A DNA stretch of 64,000 bases from Dictyophora rubrovolvata (taxonomy: Eukaryota; Basidiomycota; Agaricomycetes; Phallales; Phallaceae), in contig CP114125.1 in NCBI GenBank assembly GCA_029959195.1, positions 620,001 to 684,000 on the forward strand, given 5' to 3'. Positions 32,787-44,100 of this stretch are shown here, one piece after another (positions within the stretch are counted from its first letter, which is position 1; every line of letters starts with the position of its first letter). The notes beneath the pieces were generated by a model that searched no databases, had not been told where the DNA came from, and saw nothing but the letters and a program-made list of their open reading frames with translations. Both the position numbers and the translations under genes were made by a program.

Positions 32787-33381
32787 TGTCAAGACCCAGA
32801 TCTGCCGATAAACCCGCTGACTGATATTACTCCAAATTACAACTCCGAAGATTATGAAACTTATGTCACATCCATTATGATTATGTTTTCTCCGAAGTAA
32901 TCCATTAAACCCGAATTACCCGAATTAGAATACAATAACTGATTGTATTCCAAATCTGCTCATTCCCATTTTAGTCTTATTGTTTTATTGTAATCTGAAT
33001 CGTGTTTTATTGTTAAACTGCTTTTATCAGTGCTGACAAACTAGTACATTCCCATAGTATAAATAACCCCAAATCATGTATCTAGTTCCTCAGTTCTGAA
33101 ATCAAACTAGTCATCTGACTCGTGACTATTCTTGTTTGATATTACCATCTCTAAAATCTGACTGCTAAATCCGGACTCACTCCGAACTCCATCCGAACCT
33201 CTGACCAATATATCCGCTATCCGTGGAGTGTTGCGAAGCAAATCACTGAGCACGTACAAGTAAGTGGCACAACACATAAGTTGAAGCCTGCTCAGTACAC
33301 CAATTGTCTGTGATATTGGTCCCGTGAGTCTGCCCAAATTAACCAAAGTCCGGTATCTTCGGTAACTTCGGGAACTTAACA
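32787..33381 (+). repeat. 3' LTR of the chromovirus
   Basis: 595 bp, the same length as the 5' LTR, with about 5 percent differences that are almost all transitions. Confidence 0.88.
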
Positions 33382-33725
33382 GGAACTATGGGAATGGGGA
33401 TAAGAATAAATAAGGAAAGGTAGCATATGGTTGTACACAGCTAGGGGTGATGATTATAAAATCTTTGTTCCTTATTACTAAGAGTCAGGAGCTGGTTTCC
33501 CCATAAGGAAGGTGACAGACTTGAAGTCCAGACAGAGTACTGACAAGTATGGGATGGGATTGTTACGGAGATGCGGGGTGAGTACGGAAATAAGCGGAAT
33601 GGGATCAGACTTCCAAATTAGGAAGGTGTGGCACGTGGAGCATGACACATGCTTCATCCAGCCGAGTGGCTTTGAGCGATTGTGTCATAGCACTCTGTGT
33701 GTGATAGAAATCGGTATTTTCAACA
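33382..33725 (+). mobile_element. LTR fragment of a second family (LTR-Q), 3' part
   Basis: Matches the second half of the solo LTR at 34685-35436 (GGAACTA..., CTTATTACTAAG, GGAGCATGACA) and ends TTTTCAACA. It starts exactly where the chromovirus 3' LTR stops, so the chromovirus appears to have landed inside an older LTR-Q copy. Confidence 0.6.
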
Positions 33726-33819
33726 CTTGAAACTGGTATGGCTATCCATTCTTGTGAGGTTACTTCAAAATATGTGCTATATTGAATGAGAATAAAATTC
33801 CAACACTAAAAAAAAAAGA

Positions 33820-36800
33820 TCACCATGCAGCCTCTAACTTCTTTAATGTCTGGACATAATTAACACGTAATGATTGATAATTGGACTGTTCTGGTTTTTT
33901 GAGACTGAGAAGGTAGGTCTTCTCCTCATTCAACTACTGTATAAACATGTCGGGCGAGAATGAGTCCCAAGTCTTTGTGAGCTCAGCTAATGTGCTGGTA
34001 TTCTCACGGATGATCTGCAGTGACTGTTGATAATTATTCATGATGAATTGGCCTAGGTGAAAAGTAATGAGGAAAAGGAATCAAGGAAAAAAAAAGAATA
34101 TACTTAATTCAGCATACTTGTCACTGTTCCACCAAACGAAATAATTTAAAATACCTTGTTGATGATGGAAGGTAGATGCATGGCATGTTGAACCAGCAAC
34201 ATTATTAGATTCAGAGAATATTTGCTCGCATGTTTTGAAATCTTCAATTCCAGAACCTTCAACATGTAATGGGTGCCAATCTAACTGGCATAACTGACAA
34301 TGCGCATGGCTGTGGAATGAGCCGATGCAGAACTGTGTTCCAGTGGTGGACAATTTCGGGCCAACTTTTGGGCTCTTTGCAGCTGTACTTGCAAAGCCAC
34401 ATCCAATATTGTATCCTATCAAAAGATTGCTACCATATGTATCAATTAATTTATCTAACAGAGATAGCGGATACTTTGCACTAATAGAAGAAGTCAAAAT
34501 AATATTCAAACATAAAACATTGGATCATTGCTTACAGCTCTCCACTGCGAATCATATCACATAACAATAGAGTAATGCCATGACGGCAAGCTGCGAGGAA
34601 GATCCCAGTTTCATGAAAGACACCCCACATTTTCTTGAAGCTATCCTCAGACAGGTTGGTCCATCGATCAATGCAGGGAGTTGGTGTTACATATGGTGGC
34701 CCGAAGCTATTCCGGATGGTTCCGAGGAAGTCCGGACCACAGGGTCAGACGGGAGACGGAGTACTGAAGTACGGGGTGAGGGACTTGGCTTCAACTTATA
34801 TGTTGCGCCCACTCGCCCAGCTTACGATATCCCTCGATTTCGGAATACAAGGAAGTACGCAAGTATGTACGAGTCCGACGACATGTGATATGATGACGGA
34901 GTACAAGTCCACGTCGTCGAAGATGACGTGAACGATAAGTACGAGTTGACTCGAACATTAAGTCCGAGCCAAACTATGCAATACGGATTAAGAGAATGAG
35001 ATGGACTAGAGATGAGAGAGTAACTGATTAAACTGATTATATTCAGACTAAGGACTCACAGCTGAGGGAGCTGGGGTTTAAATACAGGAGGGAGCGGAAC
35101 TACGTAAATGGGGATAATGACAAATAAGGGAAAGTGGGAATTGACTAGTGCAAGCCAAGATGACAACCAGGTACCTTATTACTAAGCAAGTGGAATACAC
35201 ATCCCCTTAAGGAAGATGTCTGATACGGAGTACAGATGGAGTATGGATGGAGTACGGGTCTCAGAGTTAAGGGGAAATACGGGGTATGTAGTATGGGATT
35301 CGGGATAGTCCGGGTTTGGACTCTGGGGCATGCGGAGCATGACAGTTGGCTGGTCTACACCATCAGTAGGAAAACCTTCAGATCCCAGCAGGTTCACCAG
35401 GAGTCCTTCGTTCATTGGTATCCACCATTGTGAACACTGGCTATAAAAGCATGAGATCATCATGAGGAAATATCACTAATGAATACCTTTGAATGTTTTT
35501 TGACTTTGTTTTTGAAGTTGTCTACATAATTGTTGGAAAGATAAAGGTCTGAGCTGACTGACCGACTGTCTAAGTGTTTGGTGTATTCTGACACTACTAG
35601 TCTGCCATTCTCATTATATTGACGGACAGCCTTGGGCATACGACGAAGAGAATTGTTGCCATCTATTGCTATAAGAATAGAAAACTTCATAGGAGGCTTG
35701 TTTGGAGTCTTGAACATACAAGCAGGACAAGCGTTCTTCAGGCACCAGTCAGATGTGTCACAGCCCAGTTCAGCTTGTAGGTGCTGAGAAGTTCGGGCGA
35801 TGATTTCAAGATAGGAGTCATAAGCTGATGAAAATTTAAGGCGCAATGAAGAAGAATAGGCCATCTGCATCAAAAATATTAGTCAAAATGTTAGAAGATA
35901 ACATAAATAAATACCTGTTGCAAGTCACATAGACTGCGTATAAAGTGATGGATACTGAGCTGGGGACAGCAGCTGTTCATTACACGAAACAATTCCAGCA
36001 TTTGAAGAGAAAATGCCCAGGAAGGTTTGAGGGGAGAGTTGGCCATGTACCCGTGCCAAACCATGGTTGGAATCACAAATACTCCTTCTGTAAAAGGAAA
36101 CCGACATATTTGACAATCTTATATAAAGAAAGTTATTACAAGTTTCAAAATATACTCAAGAACGTACTAAAGAGATCAAGAATCTTCACGGAAGCATGAT
36201 AGTCTCCTCAATATGTTTTTTCATCAAATTCTGGCACACCTGTACTACTCCATTGAAGGTACGCATCTACCATAGCTGGGTAGAGCTTCGACCATGCTTC
36301 CTGTTGGCGAACAAGCTGGTCTGTACGTGTACAATAATCAATGCGGTGAGATCTACATTGGCAGAGTTAGAGTAGATACATGAATAAAAAGAATGACTCT
36401 CACCTTGACCATGCCCCTATCTGAATATCAATGCTTTCATCGTTTGAATGCTGCATTCTATTGACGGTGGTGACAAGGTGTTCGGGCTCATCCTGTACCC
36501 AGTCTGCAGACGAATTGATCTCCATTTCATTCCAATTATCACTGTTCTCATTCTGGACTTCCCAAGAGGTTCCAGACTGTTCATTGAGACTACGAAGAAT
36601 GTCCCATTCCGGAAGTGATGCCTCTGATAATAATTGGTATAAAAAATGCTGAAGAAACAATAGGAATTACTTTTTAAAACATTCAACATAGAGGCCACCC
36701 AATGTTTATGTGCCTCTTCCATCTCAAGAGGACTACGATCCAAATGAATAACTTTAGGTCTCCCTATAGGATCGAAGGCTAATGTCATTCCACGAACACG

Positions 36801-36840
36801 ACAAACAACGTGAATCTTATTTCTTGGCATGACATGGGAG
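33820..36840 (-). pseudogene. KDZ-family transposase (decayed)
   Basis: Minus-strand exons give the KDZ (Kyakuja-Dileera-Zisupton) signature in order: N-terminal MPRNKIHVVCRVRGM and WSKLYPAMVDAYLQW; CPACMFKTPNKPPMKFS then LIAIDGNNSLRR and a DSR motif near 35560-35690; ACRHGITLLLCDM near 34560; YPLSLLDKLIDTYG, GYNIGC and HSHAHCQLCQLDWHP near 34250-34450; GIEDFKTCEQIFS; and a C-terminal LNEEKTYLLSLKKPEQ near 33900. A TAG interrupts that last block, a solo LTR splits the gene, and the C-terminal end is missing. KDZ enzymes move cut-and-paste DNA transposons; no terminal repeats were found. Confidence 0.75.
34685..35436 (+). mobile_element. solo LTR (LTR-Q family), 752 bp, inside the KDZ gene
   Basis: TGTTACATATGG ... 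CATTGTGAACA. Flanking bases GTTGG and CTGGC give at best an imperfect duplication (TTGG/CTGG). KDZ coding sequence stops on one side and resumes on the other. A partial copy of the same LTR lies at 33382-33725. Confidence 0.65.
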
Positions 36841-37783
36841 AAGTATAAGAGAAGAAAGAAGTCCAAATGACGATGATGCCGGCAGGGATGGTGGTGGGTG
36901 AGGATGATGTGCTTGGAGTCAAGCACTTGACTAGGGACTTCTTGCTGGAGTCTAGCACGATGTGGCTGAAAAAAAGTGGTCAAAAATGAATATATAAAAG
37001 GGTATAATGTCATCACTATGGCGGGTGACAACAACAATAACGGTGGCAGTGATGTTGATGGGTGGATGATGTGGCTGGGGCATTCAACAAGTCATGTGAT
37101 AATGATGACAGTCATGTGACGGACACGATGTTCAATGAGTGGTGTTGAGCGCTCTATGGGAGCCAATGCGCTTTCAGTAAACTATTTATTTATTAATGAA
37201 AATTAATAGTTTTCAGTGTAAAATAATAATAAAATTTCTAAATGAAGTTTTGCTCAAAATTCTGCGAAGTTCCAATCAGTGTGTTCAGAAATATTCACAG
37301 GTTAGACATTTAAAAGGTTTCCTATACTACTAGACTGTGTCACATCTCCTGTGACACAGCCTAATAGTATAATGATGCGTGGGTACTATAGGTGGAATGG
37401 TCGAATATTGAACGTTATACTGAACTTTCCGCGTTTGATTTTATTTAATTTTTATTTAATTTCGAATTAATTTTTTTGATTCCGCGAGGACCCACACCTA
37501 TAATAGCTGACCCCACTTCAGTGCCGACAGGCAGGACAGCTGAAGCGCCCAACTATGTACTGAACACGCTGCCATGCATATAAGTGCAACCGTTTTCCTT
37601 TTTCTTCAATTTTTATTTTTTGAAAAATGTAGAGGGTTTGTCTGAGTTTCAACTCCTTTTTTTTCAACAATTTCCCTGCGCTGCCTTAGTTTCAACTTTC
37701 AGTACTTCACTTTCTATATCCTTTAGGTATTTTCAGTACATTTTATTTATTCATGACAACCCATCTCTTGATTATTAGCCACT
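36841..37783. other. gene-free stretch with one long hairpin
   Basis: Apart from the hairpin at 37323-37372 I see only AT-rich sequence and, near 37580, a possible promoter of the gene starting at 37784. Confidence 0.45.
37323..37372. repeat. 50-bp hairpin
   Basis: Perfect inner stem CTGTGTCACA-TCTCC-TGTGACACAG, extended outward by TATACTACTA / TAATAGTATA with one mismatch. Total stem is about 22 bp. It could be a tiny inverted-repeat element, a terminator or a recombination scar. Confidence 0.65.
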
Positions 37784-39011
37784 ATGTCCAATCAGCCCCA
37801 AGCTACATCAAGCTCACCTAGAAAACGCAAACGGACTCATGAAGACACTGGGGCCCCGGTAGATCTTGCCCCAGGCAAAATGAAAGAAGCCCGACTCCAT
37901 CTCAACAGACTCACGGAGGAGGTCAAGGGCATCGAGGACACAAGGAAGCTGGCGAGAATATTGGAGCATATTACGGCTCTAGAAAACATTTTTGGGACCA
38001 TAAAAAAGCTCTCATTCTCGTCGGCAACCGATAATGATCTGAAGAATATGGGTGTGCGGCAGCGTGCTTTGAACCTTCATCGCCACATTATCGCTGAGAA
38101 CATGAGTCCCGAAGTTGTAGTAGAGTCTTTACGACTCAGGGAAAGAATAGAGGAAGTATTCGAGCTCGTTAACATCAAGGTGAGCATTAAATGTTTTGAA
38201 GAGACTTTCTGATAATGTTCTCAGAATGAAGTCGGAACACGAATGCTCATCGACGCGGTTGTGATATCACTGGGAAGAGTGATATCCAAGATCGTCTATC
38301 CGGACTCCAAACAGCGTTCCATCGCTATTTTCCCGGGGATGAAGATCGGCGGGATAGACGGCGTGAAGGTTGTCAACCCGGAAACACACTATGAGGTGTG
38401 GTTGACAGGAAGCGTGGACTACGCTGTCCTCCAGTATGCAGAGAAAGATGGCAACAAAGGTTCTCTACATTTTTCTCACCCCCCTCCTGGAACTAATTCA
38501 CTAATAATATGAGCAGCTCGAATGTTGAGCTCCAAACTCAACAATGAGCTGGTGTCTAAAATGACCGGGGGCCATCTTTTTCTCGTAGAGGCTAAACGTC
38601 TCCACGCTTCCATGGAGACGTTCGTTCCGGAAGCTGTCTGTCAAGCAATCGCATTGGCAACCCATGAGGGGTGAGTTCGTTAAATAAGCCTTGTGTCTTT
38701 AGTCGATTGATGTTTGAGTCAATGGAAGCCGGGGTGAAGCTCGGTTCTGTTTATCCACAGGGATAAATTGGGTATTTGGTGTGTTGAAGAAAGGGGAGGA
38801 TGGAATATGGACATCCCACGTATCAAATGAGATTCCTATTACTGAAAACTGTACAGAACAGGATCTAGGAGAACTCCTGCAGCTGTTGTGCGAATGGGTG
38901 AGTATTCACAGAGATAAAACATGCTGCTTTGCTGAAGTATTTTCGTATTAGTTGAACCCGTCGGAAGGAGATCCCGAATCATTTACGCTTGTAACAGATG
39001 CTCCTTGGTGA
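37784..39011 (+). CDS. PD-(D/E)XK nuclease-like protein, paralogue 1 (337 aa)
   Basis: Five exons in phase: 37784-38179, 38225-38459, 38517-38670, 38729-38897 and 38952-39011. After a basic, helical N-terminus comes a domain with GSVDYAV (Asp197) and LFLVEAKRL (Glu235, Lys237), the D..ExK pattern of PD-(D/E)XK phosphodiesterases, then EAICQAIA-like and ARFCLSTGINWVFGVLKK blocks. The tail-to-tail neighbour at 39611-40889 has the same exon plan and motifs. The family looks like one found in several copies in mushrooms, with no function known to me. The first alternative acceptor of intron 3 leads to a stop; the acceptor at 38728 restores the conserved frame, which is why I chose it. Confidence 0.68.
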
Positions 39012-39610
39012 GAAGGTTTTTGTTAGAGTTCCCCGTTTTCATTTCATGACATCTACATTGCCATATAGAGAATCAGCTTCCGTTGTTATTGGTCTTCATT
39101 GTACAAATTACCTTATCTTAATCTGCTGTGTATTGTTCGTTTCCCGACTCTAAATAATTCAAGGACTGCAAGAGGCTCAAAGGCCAGAGACATCTTAAAG
39201 TTTTCCAAGTATACACTATGATTATCCGAGTCCAGGCACTCTGTGGTTCGGTCAAACTCGTCAGAGACCATGAAGGTAAACTGAAAATCGTCATGGCAGG
39301 TCGGTTCACTCACCATTGAACCTGGCACGGGAATTCAGAGAAGAGAAACGGTCTCAGTTTACAAGCTCTTCCGCAGTTGATCATAAATCCTGAAGACACT
39401 GATACATAAATTTCGTAGACATGCGTCGAGTGCTGTTTGTGAACGATTCGGTATCAAGTTGCGAGCGGGTTGAAAAATGCAAGCAATGTTTATGATGTGT
39501 CCGATATCAATTTTGAATTAATTGTACAGCCTGTATTGTTTTCGTATGTGTTGTGTTACACTGAATTGTTTGTGATTTAGGCGAAAGAGATCCGTTTGAT
39601 AACTTTGGAG
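39012..39610. other. spacer between convergent paralogues
   Basis: Short ORFs occur here but nothing matches the neighbouring family. It serves as the shared 3' flank of two convergent genes. Confidence 0.45.
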
Positions 39611-40889
39611 CTATTCTCCTAGTCTATACAAACCCGGTGTTGTTTCCGGATTCAACTGATAGCAAAAAAATATCTGAGCAAAACACTACAAATTAATCGC
39701 CATCTAAATACACTCACCCATTCTACCAGCAACTGCAAAATCTCACATACTTCAATTTCGGAGCTGCTTTTCGAAATATAACAGGGATTAGACTCATAAC
39801 TTATCCATCTGCCATCTTTCGCGTCTTTCTTCACGAGACAAAATCGCCAATGCTGACCGTCGGATATGCAGAGACGAGCTTCGTTCCAGCTATGTATGAT
39901 TGACTTAAATGTCCATAGCCTCCAGGACCCATTCAACAAACTAAACTCACTCCTTGAACGTAGCTGATGCAATTGCTTGACAGATAGCTTCAGGAATGTA
40001 GTTATCATCATGCACGTAGTTGGTATTAACATGCTTGAAATGTGTGCAAGGCTCAACATCTTTGATTTCCACCAGAAAAAGGCATACTGGGGCAATTATC
40101 AATGCCATATTGTAGTCCATCATGGATTTAAGCAATCGCTCTATCGCAATCCTTGGTCAATCAAGTGACGCCAAAAGAGATAAGAATAATGTAGAGAACC
40201 TTTGAAATCATGTTTCTCGGCGTATCGGAAAACAGTATAATCCACACGTCCCGTTAAAACCACTTCTTGGCGAGTAATTGGGTTAACAACCGTCACCCCG
40301 TCTCCCAAGTTAATGTCACTTAACCCCATCTGAGGAACAAGAGCGACGGAACGTTTTACAGAGTCTGGATATTGTGTATTCGATATCACTTTACCCAAAG
40401 ACAATAAGGCAGCGTCCAGTATCATGCGGGGAGACTGAGAACGTTAGCAAATTAGGGTTCCGTAGATGGTTTACAAGCACAAACTTACACCCATCTGCAC
40501 ATACTTGTATATTTCTTGGATGCGCTCATAGAGGTGTGCAGACTCTACTGTCACCGGACTCATGTTTCTCACCAATTCCGCAATGCACTCGCGATTGAAA
40601 TGTAAGCGTTTCCTAAGCACACCAATGTTTTCGAGGTCGACAGTTGATGCTGATTGGGGAGTGAATGTCTAGCCAATTGTGAGAAGAAACTCGGAGCACG
40701 TAAATATGTAGTACAGAAAGGATATCGACTCACAGTCTTTTTCGCAGTGTCAACAACATCCTGAAACTCGGTAAACCGTTCCATTAATGCCGTCAGCTCA
40801 CTGTGCATTGTTCCCTCAAAGGAATTGATATCGTCCTCGAGATCTGCGAGAAGAGCTTTGATCTGGTGTACTTTGCCACCCACTGGCAT
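39611..40889 (-). CDS. PD-(D/E)XK nuclease-like protein, paralogue 2 (325 aa)
   Basis: Six exons in phase: 40889-40734, 40668-40489, 40434-40200, 40140-39951, 39889-39718 and 39655-39611. N-terminal helices, then GRVDYTV (Asp177), then LFLVEIKD (Glu215, Lys217), IPEAICQAIA, EARLCISDGQHWRFCLVKK and the end LNPETTPGLYRLGE. Intron positions match those of paralogue 1 around the nuclease-like core, so the pair arose by an inverted duplication of genomic DNA. The catalytic D and ExK are kept in both although the rest differs widely, which suggests a working fold. It could act on DNA or RNA, but the partner or target cannot be told. Confidence 0.68.
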
Positions 40890-41158
40890 GTCTTAATGAA
40901 GGCCGCACTTTAATATTGTAAGTTTCGATTTTGAGAGATGCAAACTATATAATCAGCTCGCTGAGGTCTTTGATTTTATCTCGTGCCGTAATATATATCT
41001 CCGAGTCACGTCGCGTGGAGTTTTATCCGTCGACGCCGTCATCAGCGTCATCCAACTTGAAAGTCTCGCTGATACTTTGCCGGCTCCGAGCGGAGCTGAG
41101 CTAACGTGTCTCACGCAACTTTTTTCCCTCCGGCCGCACTGCTACTAGTAGTTCCCAC
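40890..41158. promoter_or_regulatory. divergent intergenic region
   Basis: 269 bp between the start of the minus-strand nuclease-like gene and the start of the decayed NOL10 copy. No distinct TATA or other motif is clear. Confidence 0.35.
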
Positions 41159-44100
41159 ATGTCAAACTCCGTCAAAGTATATACCACCAACGGAGCTCAA
41201 CAACGTCTCCCTGACTGGCTTATCCGAAAACACGCCGCCAAAGGAAAAGGCAAAAGAGCCATACGAGAACATGTCGAAGTGACGATTGATCCAATTCAGC
41301 ATTTCGAGTTCCCTGATAGAATAAGAACTTGAACGATAAGGGACGGACATTATGCGATTGCTACTGGGGTTTATAAACCTCGAATGAGAGTCTGGGATTT
41401 GAATCAGTTAACCTTGAAATTTGAACGGCATTCAGATGTTGAGAATGTTGATTTTCTTGGTGAGACTTTTCTCTCTTCCTCCGAGTCTTTCTTTCTTCGT
41501 ATGTTTGTTTATTAAGCACAGATTGGGAAATTAGATTTTATCCAACGACTGGACAAAAACCGTTCATCTACAAACGGGCCGAACGATTGAACTGTGAACT
41601 GCACACACCACAAGGCGGATTCCATTATCGTACGCGTATACGTTTCGGCCGTAATTCGGGGTATCACTTCGGGCTACAAGAATTTAGCGCGCGGCCTACC
41701 GCGCTGCCGCGACAGTGTACCGCGCGAGTCCCACCCGCCGCCCGCTGCAAAATGTGCCCTCCTAGTGGCTGCATTGATTATAGGAGGAACATGTGCTGGC
41801 CCCGAAGTGACAGAATCGGGCTGAATATGCTTATCTTGAAATATTGAATCTACAAAAGTATTTGAGTTACTTGAAGTTATCATATAAAGGAAAACATATA
41901 CGAGGATAATCAGGATGTATAAAATAGCCGAATGGTTTGCCTGGTATATATAAATATCATAAGCTACCGAGTATTTTACTTAGAAGATGATGACCTCTTT
42001 GATTATATCCAGGTAACATTCTTGGAGGATATGAATCTGCCTGATATATTCCAGCAACTAGAAAGCAACAAGTCAGTCAGAATATTGAGTTGGTGTAAAC
42101 TCAACTAACTCTTTTCTTTGGGTTTTCCAGTAGAAGAGAAACGATTGGCTAGAAATGCAGCCTGCTGATATAGATATGTGAACCAATCCTGTATTTACAA
42201 TTTAATTGTTAGACTTATATAGCTTATATCAGAAAAGTAAACACCCGAACCATTAAAATATTAATAAATATATCAAATTGATAATGAGCAGTTGTCCAAT
42301 AGCGAAGCAAGTGCTTTGAACAATGCTTATCTAATGGCGCGGTAAAGATTCCTTACATGGCAACTCGCGCGTTAAGAATTCCTTATGTGGCCACTCGCGC
42401 GGTGAAGATTCCTTACACAGCAATCGTACCGCGCCTTTAGCGCGATAATTTCCATACAAGGAATTCTTACCGCGACTTCACCGCGACATATCATATGCCA
42501 CAACCTATGCCAAACTCTCATTTTATCTCTCTAAAGTATGTTATATAATATTCAGATCCTTCTACTCATTATATTCAACACTCTACTGAGCCTTACAGCT
42601 TGAGTTTGTACCCTATAGGAGGTTTTTTTTGCAGGTCGCGGCAATGTCGCGGCAGCGCGGTAGGCTTGCGCGTCAAATTCTCATGGCCCTATCACTTCCC
42701 TTCATGCGATCTCATTACATCAGCCAGTGGTCCGGAAGTGTATACCGACTCAACCTCGACCAAGGCAGATTCATGACTCCTCTCCACATGCGCGCCAGCG
42801 GTGGTAGTGGTAGCGTAAACGCAGACACACTATCACAGGCATCAACGTCGTCGACATCAACACAGCACACCAACTTTTCACGTTCGCGATAGACGGAAAA
42901 CGGGTTTGTTCAGTTCTGGGATCCAAGATCCCGTTCACGCATTGGCCTTTTGACGTTGCCCACGCGTGGTCTTTTATCGGTAGCATCAGAGAAGAACGAC
43001 ATACCGGGGTTATCGATTATCATTGTCTGTATACACTGCTATTGCCCCCCGGCCGCGGATGGACTCATACGCTATTTGGACGTCGACAGGCCATACGCTA
43101 CTTTATGATATACGGTCACGCAGACAACATGCGATAAAGGATCAAACTTCAAGGCTGTGGGTTACCCGTTAAACAATGGGTCGAAGGCGGGAGTCGTGTT
43201 ACGGATGATTGTGTAGTTATAAGCGTCGACGTCGACAAGAAGGTTATCAAAATTCCGTACGTTTTTTGCTGTTTTTCTTTGTTTCCGTTTCCGCGCGAAT
43301 CTAAAATTCAACAACAAATTCTCTTCAGCTTCAATAACGCCTCCCAACGATATCAACCACTTGCATCAAGTTCTCGGGCCAGATCTTATCATGCTAGCCA
43401 ACGAGGGCATACAGGTGAACGCGTATTATATACCATAGCTAGGTCCTGCGCCGAAATGGTCTAGCTTCTTGGATAACATCACTGAAAAGATGAGAGACCA
43501 ACCCCGTCGAAGCTTATATGAAGACTACAAACTCGTCGAGCGTTCTGATTAGCCAAGTGCGTTGCGCTATTTCTTTTTTTCAACGCGTTACGTTTTAACT
43601 AATAAACTCTTAACTCTTAATTGCAGATCGGGTTTAGACCACCTGATCGGCACACTCGCTCTCAAGCCATACGTGCACGGGTATTTCCTCTCACTCAAAT
43701 TATACGACACAGCACATGTTATGGCGAATCCCATATATTCACGAAGAACATCGACGACAAAAATTAATTAAACAAAAACTGGAAAAACGATCTAGGGAAG
43801 GCGCATAGGCTGGTGTGCCGGCGCTACCACCCAAGGTGAACAAGCTACTCGCTGAAAAGATACGCCGTGAGACGGAGAAGGAACTTGAGGGTGAAGAAAG
43901 GGAGAAGCGAAAGAGAGAGAGAGAGAGAGACGGCGGAAGAAGGCGGCGAACCATCAGTAATAGAAACAAAGGCAGAGACGACGACGGTGACGGTGACGGC
44001 GAAACACCCCGCTAGTCTCTTGACTGATGAGCGGTTCAAGGCTCTTCGAGGATCCCGAGTTTGAGGTAGATACCCAATCGAGGGAATACAGTCTGCTAAA

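Larger units (their letters stand above)
17375..33381 (+). mobile_element. chromovirus (Ty3/Gypsy) with nested insertions, broken
   Basis: Two 595-bp LTRs in the same orientation (17375-17969, 32787-33381) bracket gag, protease, RT, RNase H, integrase and a C-terminal chromodomain, then an antisense gene and a polypurine tract just before the 3' LTR. The priming site is of the Tf1 self-priming kind. The LTRs differ at roughly 5 percent of sites, nearly all transitions, so the copy is fairly old. Coding parts carry about ten breaks. A/B unit copy 3, itself holding a Copia element, splits the gag region. No matching target duplication is seen at the outer ends, so one flank was probably rearranged. 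Confidence 0.85.

Noticed and set aside
42330-42440. CRISPR-like repeat array
   Set aside because: Only three imperfect direct repeats without unique spacers, inside a Mutator-like element in a eukaryotic genome.
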